Below the pieces are notes generated by a model. It saw only the letters and a list, made by a program, of their open reading frames with translations. It ran no database searches and had not been told where the DNA came from. A stretch of DNA of 64,000 nt from NCBI GenBank assembly GCA_011947345.1, contig JAAVTG010000043.1, forward strand, positions 496,001-560,000, in the 5' to 3' direction. Source of the DNA: Phytophthora quininea. Taxonomy: Eukaryota > Oomycota > Peronosporomycetes > Peronosporales > Peronosporaceae. Positions 10,247-19,360 of the stretch are shown piece after piece. How positions within the stretch are numbered: the first letter of the stretch is position 1; the number at the start of each line of letters is the position of its first letter. A program made the translations under genes and the position numbers.

Positions 10247-11295
10247 ATGGTGCTCGTGCCTCTCACGCAGCCTTCGGCTACTCCGCAGGATTTCGCACTT
10301 CAAATGCCCAGCTTTGACATGCCGCTCACGCAGTTGACTCCAGATCCGTCGCTGCAGCCGCAATCGACTTCTGCGAGCTTTGCAATATCGTCAACTCATG
10401 CGGGCACACCCGACTCGACGACTCCACCAACTGCGCCAGTTGATTCAGCTTCAGCTGCTGTGGAGCCCCGCCATACCGACCCAAGCTACACGCCCTGCTC
10501 CTGCCCAAGAAGAAGCACTGACACCTGTACCGTCACCTGCTGATGGACAAGCGCCACCATCCAGCTCGGCTTCGGGAGAAGCATCCGTGGCCTCAACTAC
10601 AGTCGACGAGCAGCCTGCGACGACAGCGGCACCAACTGCGCGACGTCCACGGCGTAGACGCAACCTTGCTCGCGCGGCTAGAGGAAGCGGCTTTACAAGA
10701 ATCGAAATTGACGGGCTGCTAGACTTGATCGAAGCCATAAAACCAATTGGGCGGGATGAATGGGAGACTGTGGCTCGCCGCCACAACGAGAGAAACCCCG
10801 GCGTTGACCGCACCGTCGAAAGCCTGCGCCGAAAATTCGCTAAACTCTACAAGACCAACATGGGAACGGGGAACCCTCACATGCCCGACGATGTTGCTCG
10901 TGCCATCCAAATAGCAAACGCAATTACTCAAAGAGCTGACCTGGCTAGAGGAGATGACATTGCTGAGGATGCCGAGGAGATATTTGAGGACGAGGAGTAT
11001 GATGCAGACGATGCCCCTGTTGCTGGTATAGCACGCCCATTGGTGGCACCTCGTCAAAATCGTGCACCCCACGACAACGACGGCGACGATATCTTATCGC
11101 TTGCACGCTTGATGCTGGTTCAAGAACAACGCCAAAGAGATTGATCGTCAGCAGCAGGAGCGTTGGCGTGAAGAAGACCGTCACCAGCGTGAACAAGACC
11201 GAGCTGATGATCGAGAGAGAAGCAACCGTTTATTGGAACTGCTGGCCACAGCTTTTGGGAGTTGCCAAGGCAACAAAGCCCAACCAAGAGACTAG
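10247..11295 (+). pseudogene. Myb/SANT-like partner protein of Harbinger element, frameshifted
   Basis: From ATG 10247 a Pro/Ser/Thr-rich N-terminus runs to about 10490. A 1-nt shift there moves into the frame carrying the Arg-rich linker (RRPRRRRNLAR) and a Myb/SANT-like domain (FTRIEIDGLLDLIEAI...WETVARRHNERNP...SLRRKFAKLY). A second 1-nt shift near 11133 is needed to enter the C-terminal coiled coil (RQQQERWREEDRHQREQ), which stops at 11293-11295, immediately against the transposase stop. Harbinger Myb-like proteins bind the transposon ends and help import the transposase. An internal start at 10380 or later could still give a protein with the SANT domain but without the coiled coil. Confidence 0.75.
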
Positions 11296-12468
11296 CTAAT
11301 TCCTGTGAAGCAGGTGGAGCGCATTCCGCTCTAAAGTGGGCATGTAGACAGAGCGCAGTTGATTGATGCCAATCAATCTCGCTCGAAGGTTGAAGAGTAA
11401 TACACATGCATCCAAAATAAGCCGCCGTTCTCCTCGCTCCTCGTATTCAAGACGATCTTTGAGTCTTGGAAATGAGCTTTGAAAGGCTCTCATCCCCCAC
11501 TCAGCCGCTTGTCGTGCTGATGTTGCCTGCTGTAACATTTCCACGTCCGAAGCCGTTGATGCAGCCCCCAAATAATCTTGGCTAGACTTAATCAGGAAAG
11601 GATAATCTCCAGCAGCAAAAGCAGAGTCGACGACACACCGAGCACCGTATAACTCGTATGCAGCTTCCAACTTCTGGTAGACACCACTCCATTCTGCTAT
11701 TTGGGAGTCGTGGAGAGATCCAGGCGCATTCAATGCGCAAGCCACAATGGTCCCGTCGGGTACAAACACGAGCACATTTCCTACATAGTGATCATGCTTC
11801 CAACCGTTATAGAAAATATTTTGTATGGTGCAGTTCCCGCTCTGTTGAAGATATAACTTGAGTCCATCAGCAACTGCGAATACATCGCGCAGCCGAGAGT
11901 GCCGGCGATGAATTGCTGCTTGATATCCTTGTACTATCGAGTAGTCTGGCATCTTTACGACAGCGTTGGCATCCTTTGAGAGAACCCTTACAAGAATTCT
12001 GCGCCCAAAGCGAATGAACAGCGAGCACACGCTTGCCGTAACTCCAAACATGATGCACAACGTGAACTCGCTTCCACGGGTTCGTGTCCACGCTAACACG
12101 AGAGCTAGGCACTGTGTAGCATTTAGAAGACGTGGGCGCCCGCGCGTGTGGTCACGAACTCGACGGATAGCAGCACCAGACGGTCCGTAGGGCGTATACG
12201 TCGTGAAGAGCGGCTCGAAGGCGTTGAGAAGATACCGGAAAGTATCGTGATCTAACCCCGTTAAAGTGATGAGCGACTGGTCGTTTCCAGAACCGTAGAG
12301 TGTAGCAAAACCGGCCATGCTTGGCCACTGAAGCGCGACACGAACCACGCGACGGTCACGGCGGCGGCGTTGACGCCTGCTTAGCCTTGAGCGGAAGTCT
12401 TGTCTTCGGCGAGACGCTCGTCGGCGTTGAGCAGCAGCTAGGAGGAGAGCGACAGTGGTGAATGCCAT
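11296..12468 (-). CDS. Harbinger DDE transposase (DDE_Tnp_4-like), intact
   Basis: 390 codons without interruption, starting at ATG 12468. An Arg-rich basic N-terminus (residues 15-45) precedes a helix-turn-helix-like region (GRPRLLNATQCLALVLAW, then a GVTASVCSLFIRFGRRIL helix). The catalytic core shows the first Asp in FAVADGLKL, the second in NAPGSLHDSQIAEW, and a Glu in RQAAEWGMRAFQ. This order and spacing suit the Harbinger nuclease. It cuts and pastes the element that contains it. The next gene inside the element (Myb-like) converges on it with no gap. Length and motif integrity suggest it could be active. Confidence 0.88.
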   Translation of the reverse strand: MAFTTVALLLAAAQRRRASRRRQDFRSRLSRRQRRRRDRRVVRVALQWPSMAGFATLYGSGNDQSLITLTGLDHDTFRYLLNAFEPLFTTYTPYGPSGAAIRRVRDHTRGRPRLLNATQCLALVLAWTRTRGSEFTLCIMFGVTASVCSLFIRFGRRILVRVLSKDANAVVKMPDYSIVQGYQAAIHRRHSRLRDVFAVADGLKLYLQQSGNCTIQNIFYNGWKHDHYVGNVLVFVPDGTIVACALNAPGSLHDSQIAEWSGVYQKLEAAYELYGARCVVDSAFAAGDYPFLIKSSQDYLGAASTASDVEMLQQATSARQAAEWGMRAFQSSFPRLKDRLEYEERGERRLILDACVLLFNLRARLIGINQLRSVYMPTLERNALHLLHRN

Positions 12469-12859
12469 CGATGCGGGCGAGCGAGTCTCTAGATTCGAAC
12501 TGTGTCCTCAGGATATGAGCGGAACAAACTGTGTTTTCAGGAGGCTCGCCAAACTAGTACGACCAAATTCTCGCCCGTTTTTGCCACGAATTTGCTACAA
12601 CCATTTTGAGTTTTCAGGAACCGCCCAGTATGGGGGCGGGTTGCGTTCCGTTCCGGGCGCCAGGCGTCGAGAGAGGCGAGCGTCCCATTCCCTCACAGCG
12701 CCGGCGTCCCCGTCCATACGACGAAACCGAGCCAGTCCGCACTCGCCCGCGCGCCTCGACAGCTCCTAAGCGGCCAGCGACTAGTGCCCCTTAGCCTTCA
12801 GGCGCAGACACGGACACAGCCAGCCAGCCAGTCCCCAAAGGGCTCCGTCCACTGCGGCT

Positions 12860-13389
12860 ATGAAGACTTCGTCCGCCAAGTGCGTCCGCTGGTCCACCGT
12901 CACGGTGTACGAGTTCGGCGTGACACTGGGCGGCAGCGCCATCCCACGACGCGGCGGGCCCTCCATCGGGCTGGCGCGCAGGCCGCAGCAGGTCTGGAGC
13001 ACGACGCTCGAGCAGGTGCGCAGCTGCGGCGACCTGGCGCTCACGAGACCCGGACTCTCGCCAGAGCTGGAGCGCAAGGACCGCAAGGACGGCGAGCAAA
13101 GTGTGAGCGCCGCAAGCAGCGCGTGCAGAGGGCACGTCGCGTGCGCTGGCTCAAGCCCCTGGAGAGGATCTCGATGCTCACGAAGGCCGGCTGCAGCGAA
13201 GAAAAGATCTACCGCATGATGATGGAGAGCTCCGACATCGCCATGAGCAGGCGCCTGTGCGTCACGATACAGCGGGAAGTGGCGGTGTCATGCAAAGCAG
13301 CAGCATCACCAAATGAACCAAGACGTTGGCCGGATAGAAGAAGGAGGCAGCAAGGTAGAGTAAGGATATTAGGAACGACTATTTACTAG
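12860..13389 (+). CDS. WSTxTVxEFGV-family protein, copy C, frameshifted
   Basis: A fifth family member outside the inverted repeat. ATG 12860 opens directly into the core (CVRWSTVTVYEFGVTLGG, then RRGGPSIGLARRPQQVW), without the long N-terminus of A and B. A 1-nt change near 13097-13101 (in CAAAG) moves into the frame with CERRKQRVQRARRVRWLKP, a helical LERISMLTKAGCSEEKIYRMM segment and a short tail. The segment ISMLTKAGCSEEKIY corresponds in position to RVRLLRSAGVSDGMI in copy A. Function unknown. It retains Lys-x-Val-x-Trp. It is separated from copy B' by the Harbinger element and unassigned DNA. Confidence 0.55.
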
Positions 13390-13824
13390 GCTTAGCGGTG
13401 GTGAAGACTTTCGCGGCATTCAAAGCCGCCCAAGGAGACTCGAGAGACACAAGGCTTGGTGTGATCAACGCTGGATCGATCTGCTTCGACTGCTATAGAA
13501 CCAGTGGTTCGTCTTCCAGAGAGGACTGTCCGCGTTGTCCAATAACCAACCAACGCTGCGAGACGGACGCGCTGTTCAATACCGAGTCGATGCCAGCGCT
13601 CGCGTTGCGGCTGTCGTCGCTCGGATCGTTTAGTTGATGACCCGCTCTGGCTGCTTCGTTTGTCGCTCCTCCGTTCCTGCGACGTGTGTAGTATAGCCAT
13701 TTGTAAGTGGATAAATAGTAGGTACAATATGGCAGTCGTCCACTTACATACGCCCACATTGCACACGTCGCATGTATTCTATATAAGTATTTACATGTAG
13801 ATTTAATACATCACAAATCGATCA
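13390..13824. other. intergenic region holding a small palindromic element
   Basis: No coding frame is supported. Its only structured content is the hairpin element at 13678-13772, followed by AT-rich DNA that is probably the promoter of the next gene. Confidence 0.5.
13678..13772. mobile_element. 95-bp MITE-like palindrome with TGCGACGTGTG ends
   Basis: Perfect 11-bp terminal inverted repeats (TGCGACGTGTG ... CACACGTCGCA), with a second internal complementary pair (GTAAGTGG at 13703, CCACTTAC at 13740). The right end, read inward, matches the motif at 4026-4059 closely (TGCGACGTGTGC...GTAAGTGGACG). No flanking target-site duplication is obvious. Best reading: a miniature inverted-repeat element sharing ends with a larger family. 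An alternative is a transcribed hairpin. Confidence 0.6.
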
Positions 13825-16434
13825 ATGGAGCTGCTGGACGCTATCGAGGAGTTTGAGCGCGTCCCAGCGGCTCGCTCCAACCACAACGTTGACCAACGGG
13901 ACTTCGTGGAGTGTCAGGTGCTCTATGTCCAGCAGCAGCTTCGCCAACTGTGGCAGCGTAAGCATGGTGACACTCAGAAGCCGCCCACAGTTCCATTCTA
14001 CTGGGTCTTTTCCCAGGTATCGAGGCACTTTTTCATTATCCTATCCTTGGAATTATACATTATTTACTAGATATATACTGTATATTATATATATTTACCA
14101 GTTCCTCAAGCTCGTTGAAGCGTACCCGGATGGACTAACGGAAGCAGTGGTGATGACTGAGCTGTCGACTCTACTGAAGCAGAGACAGAGTGGCGACGAT
14201 GACCACAGCAAGAGCAGGAAGAGACGAGTGAGAGATGAGGAAGAAATGGCAGATTTACTGGAGGGATATGAGCAGGAAGCTCTTCTAGCCAAAGTGGTGG
14301 GCTACGAGAACCACCAACTCAAGATCGAGATGGACAAGGTCAAGGGTGAGACGGCTGTCATGTGAGCAAAGATATTTAGTGGTGTTTTTCGTTCTTGAAA
14401 ATGACGATTGTTTTTATATAGGTTTCTACATCAGCGCTTCATGTCCTGTGTAAAATTCTTCCACTCAGTGTTGGAGTACGAATCTAGCAGGTGATAAACG
14501 AACATAATGTGTGGAAGAATTTTGACTAACGGATATGTTTTGTGTACTGATTGCAGCGCTACTTACCCTTTTCATGGCGGAAGAATGATTTCGTTCACAA
14601 ATGCAAAGTTACTGGAGCGAAAAGATGTTGATATGGGAAGAACGAGTGCTGGCGGTCGAGCTAAGTTCACGTTATTACCGACACCATTTTTGACTGCAAG
14701 GTTGAACGAGGAAATACCATTGGATCGGAGACTGCTTGCCGATTCGGTGAGTTTAAGCCAAGTGGATCATCTCGTCGTGACAGAACAGAATCCTGCCGTG
14801 ATACAACAACTTATGATCAAAGTCAAGGTGCTCGACATCAGCGCAATTCGACCGTGCCAAACCCCTCTGCACATCCATCGTCAAGTAATTTTATTAGGAG
14901 ACATCGGTGGCGGGGTCGCTACTGGAGTGAAGACCCCGCATGTTATGACAGGCTCGCACGTGATGGTTCTTTGGGATGATCAAGTGGCGCTTAGCTGCTT
15001 GTTTCGAGTCGGTGATGTCCTCTCGCTCTTCCATCCCTTTGTGCACATATGCGAACCGGATGAGTCGGAGATCGTCCACATCATGAATGAATATTCGTCT
15101 CAACAGCGCTGCGCATACTATTTGGAGTACGGGACTGCAACGGTGGTGTTTTGTCAGTCGTTGCGATTTCCGGACACAGCAAATGAACTTGAAGGTTCGT
15201 CGACTCAACGAGGCTTGGTGACAGAGCAAGAACAACCATTTTCCCGACTAGATGAGATTCGCGGAGGCTGGCACAATGTCTCGTTGTATGCCCACGTCCG
15301 AAATATCAAGGTCTCGCATGGAATCCCGCTTCTCGCAGCGTACTTTTACGCTTACTATGACTCAAAGACAAGCCAGTTGGAAAACACCAATACTGGAGCG
15401 ATGCAAACTCCACCAGCTCTGAATCACAGTATCGTTTCCAAGTACTATCTAGTTGTGCTACTGGAAGTCTATATTGCATCATCCGATCGATTGTTGACGA
15501 TCGAGGTGACTGGAACGAATGCGTTAACGGCTTTGCGTCTTCGTCGAGGCCAGAGCGTCTTTTTAATGGCCTTGCCACTGTGAATCCTCGAATGGGCCCA
15601 GCTAGGAAATTCCGAGAACGAGGACGCGTTGTTTCTCCTACATCGGCAGCCCCTGTATCGCAAGTGGCAGCGTTCGCGTTTCCTACTGATGCATACACCA
15701 ACTCAATGTCTTCTGGTGTTGTTGCACTTTGCTCAGATTGGGAAAGCATTTTTGGAAAGCAGTCTCTCTTCAACGATAATTCCAAGATGATGCTGGTGAA
15801 TACGACCTCAGGACTCATGAACACAACTCTTGATCGAGGTTTGTTGTCTGCTTCTGCTCGGAACATGTCAACACACGCAATTGCAATGGTTGAGATGACT
15901 GTAGTAGACGTTGGATGGTTAATTCCGAGCGGAGCAGATACCTTCTCTTTGGATACAACGTGTGGGCGAGGACACTCTACAATGTTTGCTCATAAGGTGT
16001 GCGGGAGATGCTTAGAGATGCAGCAAAATCAACTGACTGCGTCTGGGCCATCGAAGTGGAAATGCGCGTTTTGCCAGGAAATATTTTTCGGGACAGAAGA
16101 CACCACGCAGACTTTCTGCGACCTGGCCGTGGTTCTAGAGGACGGCAGAGCTCTGACTGCCCCATTACCTGTGCTTTGCCAGGGGGATACTGTGGACCAG
16201 TTACTTGAGATCTCTGCTGATGACTATCAACAAATGCGAATCACAGAGAGGAAGGAAATTCTCGGGCAAATTGTTGGACAAGCTTTTCGGCTCGTGATGT
16301 CTCGTTGTGATCCTTACTCGGTGGTTCAGTCCCATTCAGCAACCACGGTCAATTTGAGGATGGATCTTGTGCAACCTGTAGATACGTTTGCTGCAGCGCA
16401 CAAGTGGTTGGAGGCGGCCAAGGCTGATAACTAA
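13825..16434 (+). CDS. OB-fold/zinc-ribbon protein, 4 exons, possible MEIOB/SHLD2-like
   Basis: Exons 13825-14016, 14102-14361, 14422-14490 and 14557-16434 join in frame through GT-AG introns of 60-85 bp. The N-terminus is helical and charged (SRKRRVRDEEEMADLLEGYEQE). The remainder is beta-rich, with repeated segments such as LMIKVKVLDISAI, HVMVLWDDQVALSCLFRVGDVLSLF and YYLVVLLEVYI that suit OB folds. Near the C-terminus CGRGH, CGRC and CAFC with spacing C-x2-C ... C-x2-C make a zinc ribbon inside what looks like a last OB fold, as in RPA70, MEIOB or SHLD2. A 1-nt shift in a T run (about 15562-15566) must be bridged. Binding of single-stranded DNA in repair or meiosis is inferred from the fold only. 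Confidence 0.6.
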
Positions 16435-16724
16435 AATAATTCAATGCAATCTTCTTGAAAGTCAAGGATTCTGATCTAGTCATTTTCAGGGCACGCTCGT
16501 TAGGACCTATCACTGTTCTCAACGACAATACTGTGGTAGAGGGGTGTATCTAAGTGCCAGAAGGAATTCTCAGCGATCATCAACGTCTGTTGAGTTTGAC
16601 TTTGTTTGATTAAAACTTTCGTCTTTTCACCACTGACACGCAAAAAAATTATCAAGTCGTTCGCATCGCTCAGGACGTTTCAGCCTTGACCCGCTTCCTA
16701 CTAGTAAAACTCGGGCCCGTCTTC

Positions 16725-18772
16725 TCAACGTACGTAGCATATTTCATCCCAACCACGAAAATGACAGTCGCTATTCCCTCGTGGTAACGCAGGATTTACG
16801 ACTTCTTTGCGGAAATACTCATCAGTCACTGGGGCGGTAAACTCGGCCAGGGAATCCACCGGAACTACAAAGTCCATCTCTACTTCACGCAGCCAAGACA
16901 ATGGGCTTGCAGTCGTAATGCGAGACACCAGGTTCTTAAAAACTTGATCTTGCATGAATGATTTTTATGCGCGCCACCTGAACAAAGCGAACTGACATCT
17001 TAGAGATAAAACGTCCCCTACGGCAATAACATCCCCTCGTTTAATCCCTCCAGCTTAATGAAGACAGCATCGTACCCTCCCTGGTTCCACATACGGGGTG
17101 CAAGCCACTGCTCACTGCCATTCATAGGTATATTACCCTTTTCTGGATCGAAACGCTCCACGCTGGTCGATTCCCACACATCGTATTTGGAAAGCTCTTG
17201 GTTCTGGATCGTGTAACATTGAGCACCTCCATGAACAAGCGACGAGAAGAACCACATTTCAAATAAATGGCCATCCATCGCGGGATTCTTAGCCAGACAG
17301 CGCGCGAGAGCTTGAACTTTGGCAGGGCCAAGGCGAAACCCAATTTCTCTTGCCGCAAACGAACTAACGATGGAAGGCTCCGGCATGGATGCTTGGTCAA
17401 TCCAATCTTGGTCCTTCCAATACCATGAAAACAATCGGTTTATCACATTGGGAGAAGCCACCCCAATTGTTCCGTTCAAAGAAGGTTTGATATCTTGTAT
17501 CGAATGGATCCCAAAAGCAACGATGCCTTTGCATCCTCGATATTGCCATCAAACATCATTCGCGCACTGCCATCAACAATAAAGAATTTGTCCTGTACTA
17601 ATTCCATCCGCCGCGGCATATCCATCTCACTTTCATGGGTGAACTTTGCCTTCACATGTTCGAAGAAGGTGTCATTCGTCATATCCTTTTGAAATCGTTC
17701 ACCGTCCACGAGGTCAGCTTAAACAGTTGTTGCTCCAGTGTACCAGGCTCTGACGGATTCGATTCAGTAGAAGCATCAATTGACAAGCTCTTCAAACCAC
17801 TGGCCACAGTCAATGGAATGTACCCAAACAGATCGGGGCGCCAGTCCTTTCCGACTGATACCATTGAACAGACGATCACTAGACGGTGCCCTTGTTTGTT
17901 TGCTTTGCGCCAGCTTTGGCAGGATTGTACGATGCTAAGGCGATCGTTCACATATCCATCAAGGAATACAACGGTCGTCTTACTCAACTTGGACAGAAGA
18001 GAATCCAATTCCGTAGCGTCGATCGTGCGGGTCCACTTCTCGTTCATTCCACGAAAACGAATACACTACAACTTATCCACTTCCTTGGAGCAATGGATCC
18101 ACACTACATTCCAGTATTCGTCACCGTTAATTCGTTCCAATGAACATGCAAACGCGAATGCGGCAGACGACTTTTCTGTTCCTGGCGGGCCCACGATCCA
18201 TAGCGCGGCAAATGTCTTCACGACAAAGGTCCAAAGTGCAATCCATTCATCTTGAACCTCTTGGCGCTGAAACAGCAGCAGCACCCCTCCCTGTACTTGA
18301 ATGCCATTGCCATCGACATACTTTTCCGGAATGCTGAGGACAGAGCCCTGCTTGTCTGTAGACAGAACAGTGCACGACGTGTCAACCAACTCCCATGACG
18401 ACTGCGATGGATCGTTCGCCACCACACTGACCGGGCCCTTTCCTGCGGCAATTTCATCAATTTTGAGATCGGCCCTGGCACGCACTGCCCCCTTCAATCC
18501 ATGGTATGAAAGTGGCAAGTCCGCGCCTTTCATTTCCGCCAGATTCTTGACATCGATAAGCCTGGTCTCGACGTCGTGCACGGTCACCCACGTCTTGCCC
18601 TGCGGCTTCCCCACAAAGAGCTGCAGCTCGCTTGGATCGCACTTGATTGCCAACTTGTTCTGCTTCTTAATCTCCTTCTTCAAGTCCTTCACGGTGAAGC
18701 CCCCAAGTCGACGTCCACTGGGAACACTGCGGTATCATCGAGGACGGCACAGAAGATCTTAGCGTCCTCCAT
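16725..18772 (-). pseudogene. Crinkler (CRN)-type effector pseudogene
   Basis: From ATG 18772 a ubiquitin-like CRN header (FCAV..., then VKDLKKEIKKQNKL and LQLFVGK, a variant of the LxLFLAK translocation motif) is followed by a P-loop (GPPGTEKS; the usual GK is changed to EK) and an ATPase-like middle with Walker-B-like TTVVFLDGY. The 3' part resembles the restriction-endonuclease-like C-terminal domain of CRNs (GHLFEMWF..., WNQGGYDAVFI, then RFVQV in another frame). Lesions: a G-run shift near 18697, an in-frame TAG at 18066-18068, and frame changes near 17710, 17480 and 17030-16955. No secretion signal is obvious before the header. CRN proteins are host-directed, mostly nuclear effectors. 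This copy cannot be translated intact. Confidence 0.8.
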
Positions 18773-19360
18773 CTCACTTTCCACCCGGCGAATTCTGGAA
18801 TGAAATGTGTTGACCAATGTCTCGCATAGCCTGTGGCTCAACAAAACATAGTCAAAACTCTACGGTCACAGCGGTTCATGATTTAGAGGCAATATGGCAT
18901 CGTCGCCACGGTTTCCTATTTTTCGGTTCGTTTGCGGGTCTGATCTGTACTCTCGTCGTGGCCATCGAACCCACCGCGTTTGCATCCCGAAGTGGTCGCA
19001 GCCACTGCAAGAAGCGAGGCATCCTGCCGCGCTGCCCTGATTGCCGAAAAACATTAGGTGATTTGGCACAAATGTTGGAACGTGAGTTCTTGCCGTTAGC
19101 AAGAACGCTGCACTGTCGTGGTGTGTTGCTGTTGGTGGAAGATGTACTTCATCCGTAGCTCGGCAACGCATATTGCTGTTGGCAGAGCAACAATTCATGA
19201 ATCGTGGCAATAAGCAACTTTGGCTCAACAAGACAGCACTTGCAATTTGTATAGGCCTGACGGACTGTCCAATCAGCGAGGACAGGCCCCATCCCGAAAC
19301 GGCTCCCTCTTCCCCCGCCGGCTGAGCCATCTCATTCCTGGAAGGTCTCTCTGTCTGGTC
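18773..19360. other. 588 bp, no gene supported
   Basis: Divergent intergenic DNA between the CRN relic (minus) and the TBC gene (plus). Open frames here are short, overlap on both strands and lack domains. CTCATTCCTGGAAGG near 19331 is a weak partial match to the oomycete initiator, about 30 bp before the TBC gene ATG. Confidence 0.5.

Larger units (their letters stand above)
10041..12626. mobile_element. PIF/Harbinger DNA transposon, 2586 bp
   Basis: Terminal inverted repeats start GGGCTGTTCCTGAAAACTC at 10041 and end with the complement (GAGTTTTCAGGAACCGCCC) at 12626. About 21 of 22 positions match. Both sides are flanked by AGT (10038-10040, 12627-12629), a 3-bp target-site duplication as expected for PIF/Harbinger. 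Inside are the two proteins typical of the superfamily, a DDE nuclease and a Myb/SANT-like DNA-binding partner, transcribed convergently. The nuclease is intact and the partner gene is frameshifted. The element therefore looks recent but may be non-autonomous. Confidence 0.9.

Noticed and set aside
1931..13389. Programmed ribosomal frameshifting in the WST/EFGV family
   Set aside because: The shift sites differ between A, B and C, and no common slippery heptamer or downstream structure is apparent.
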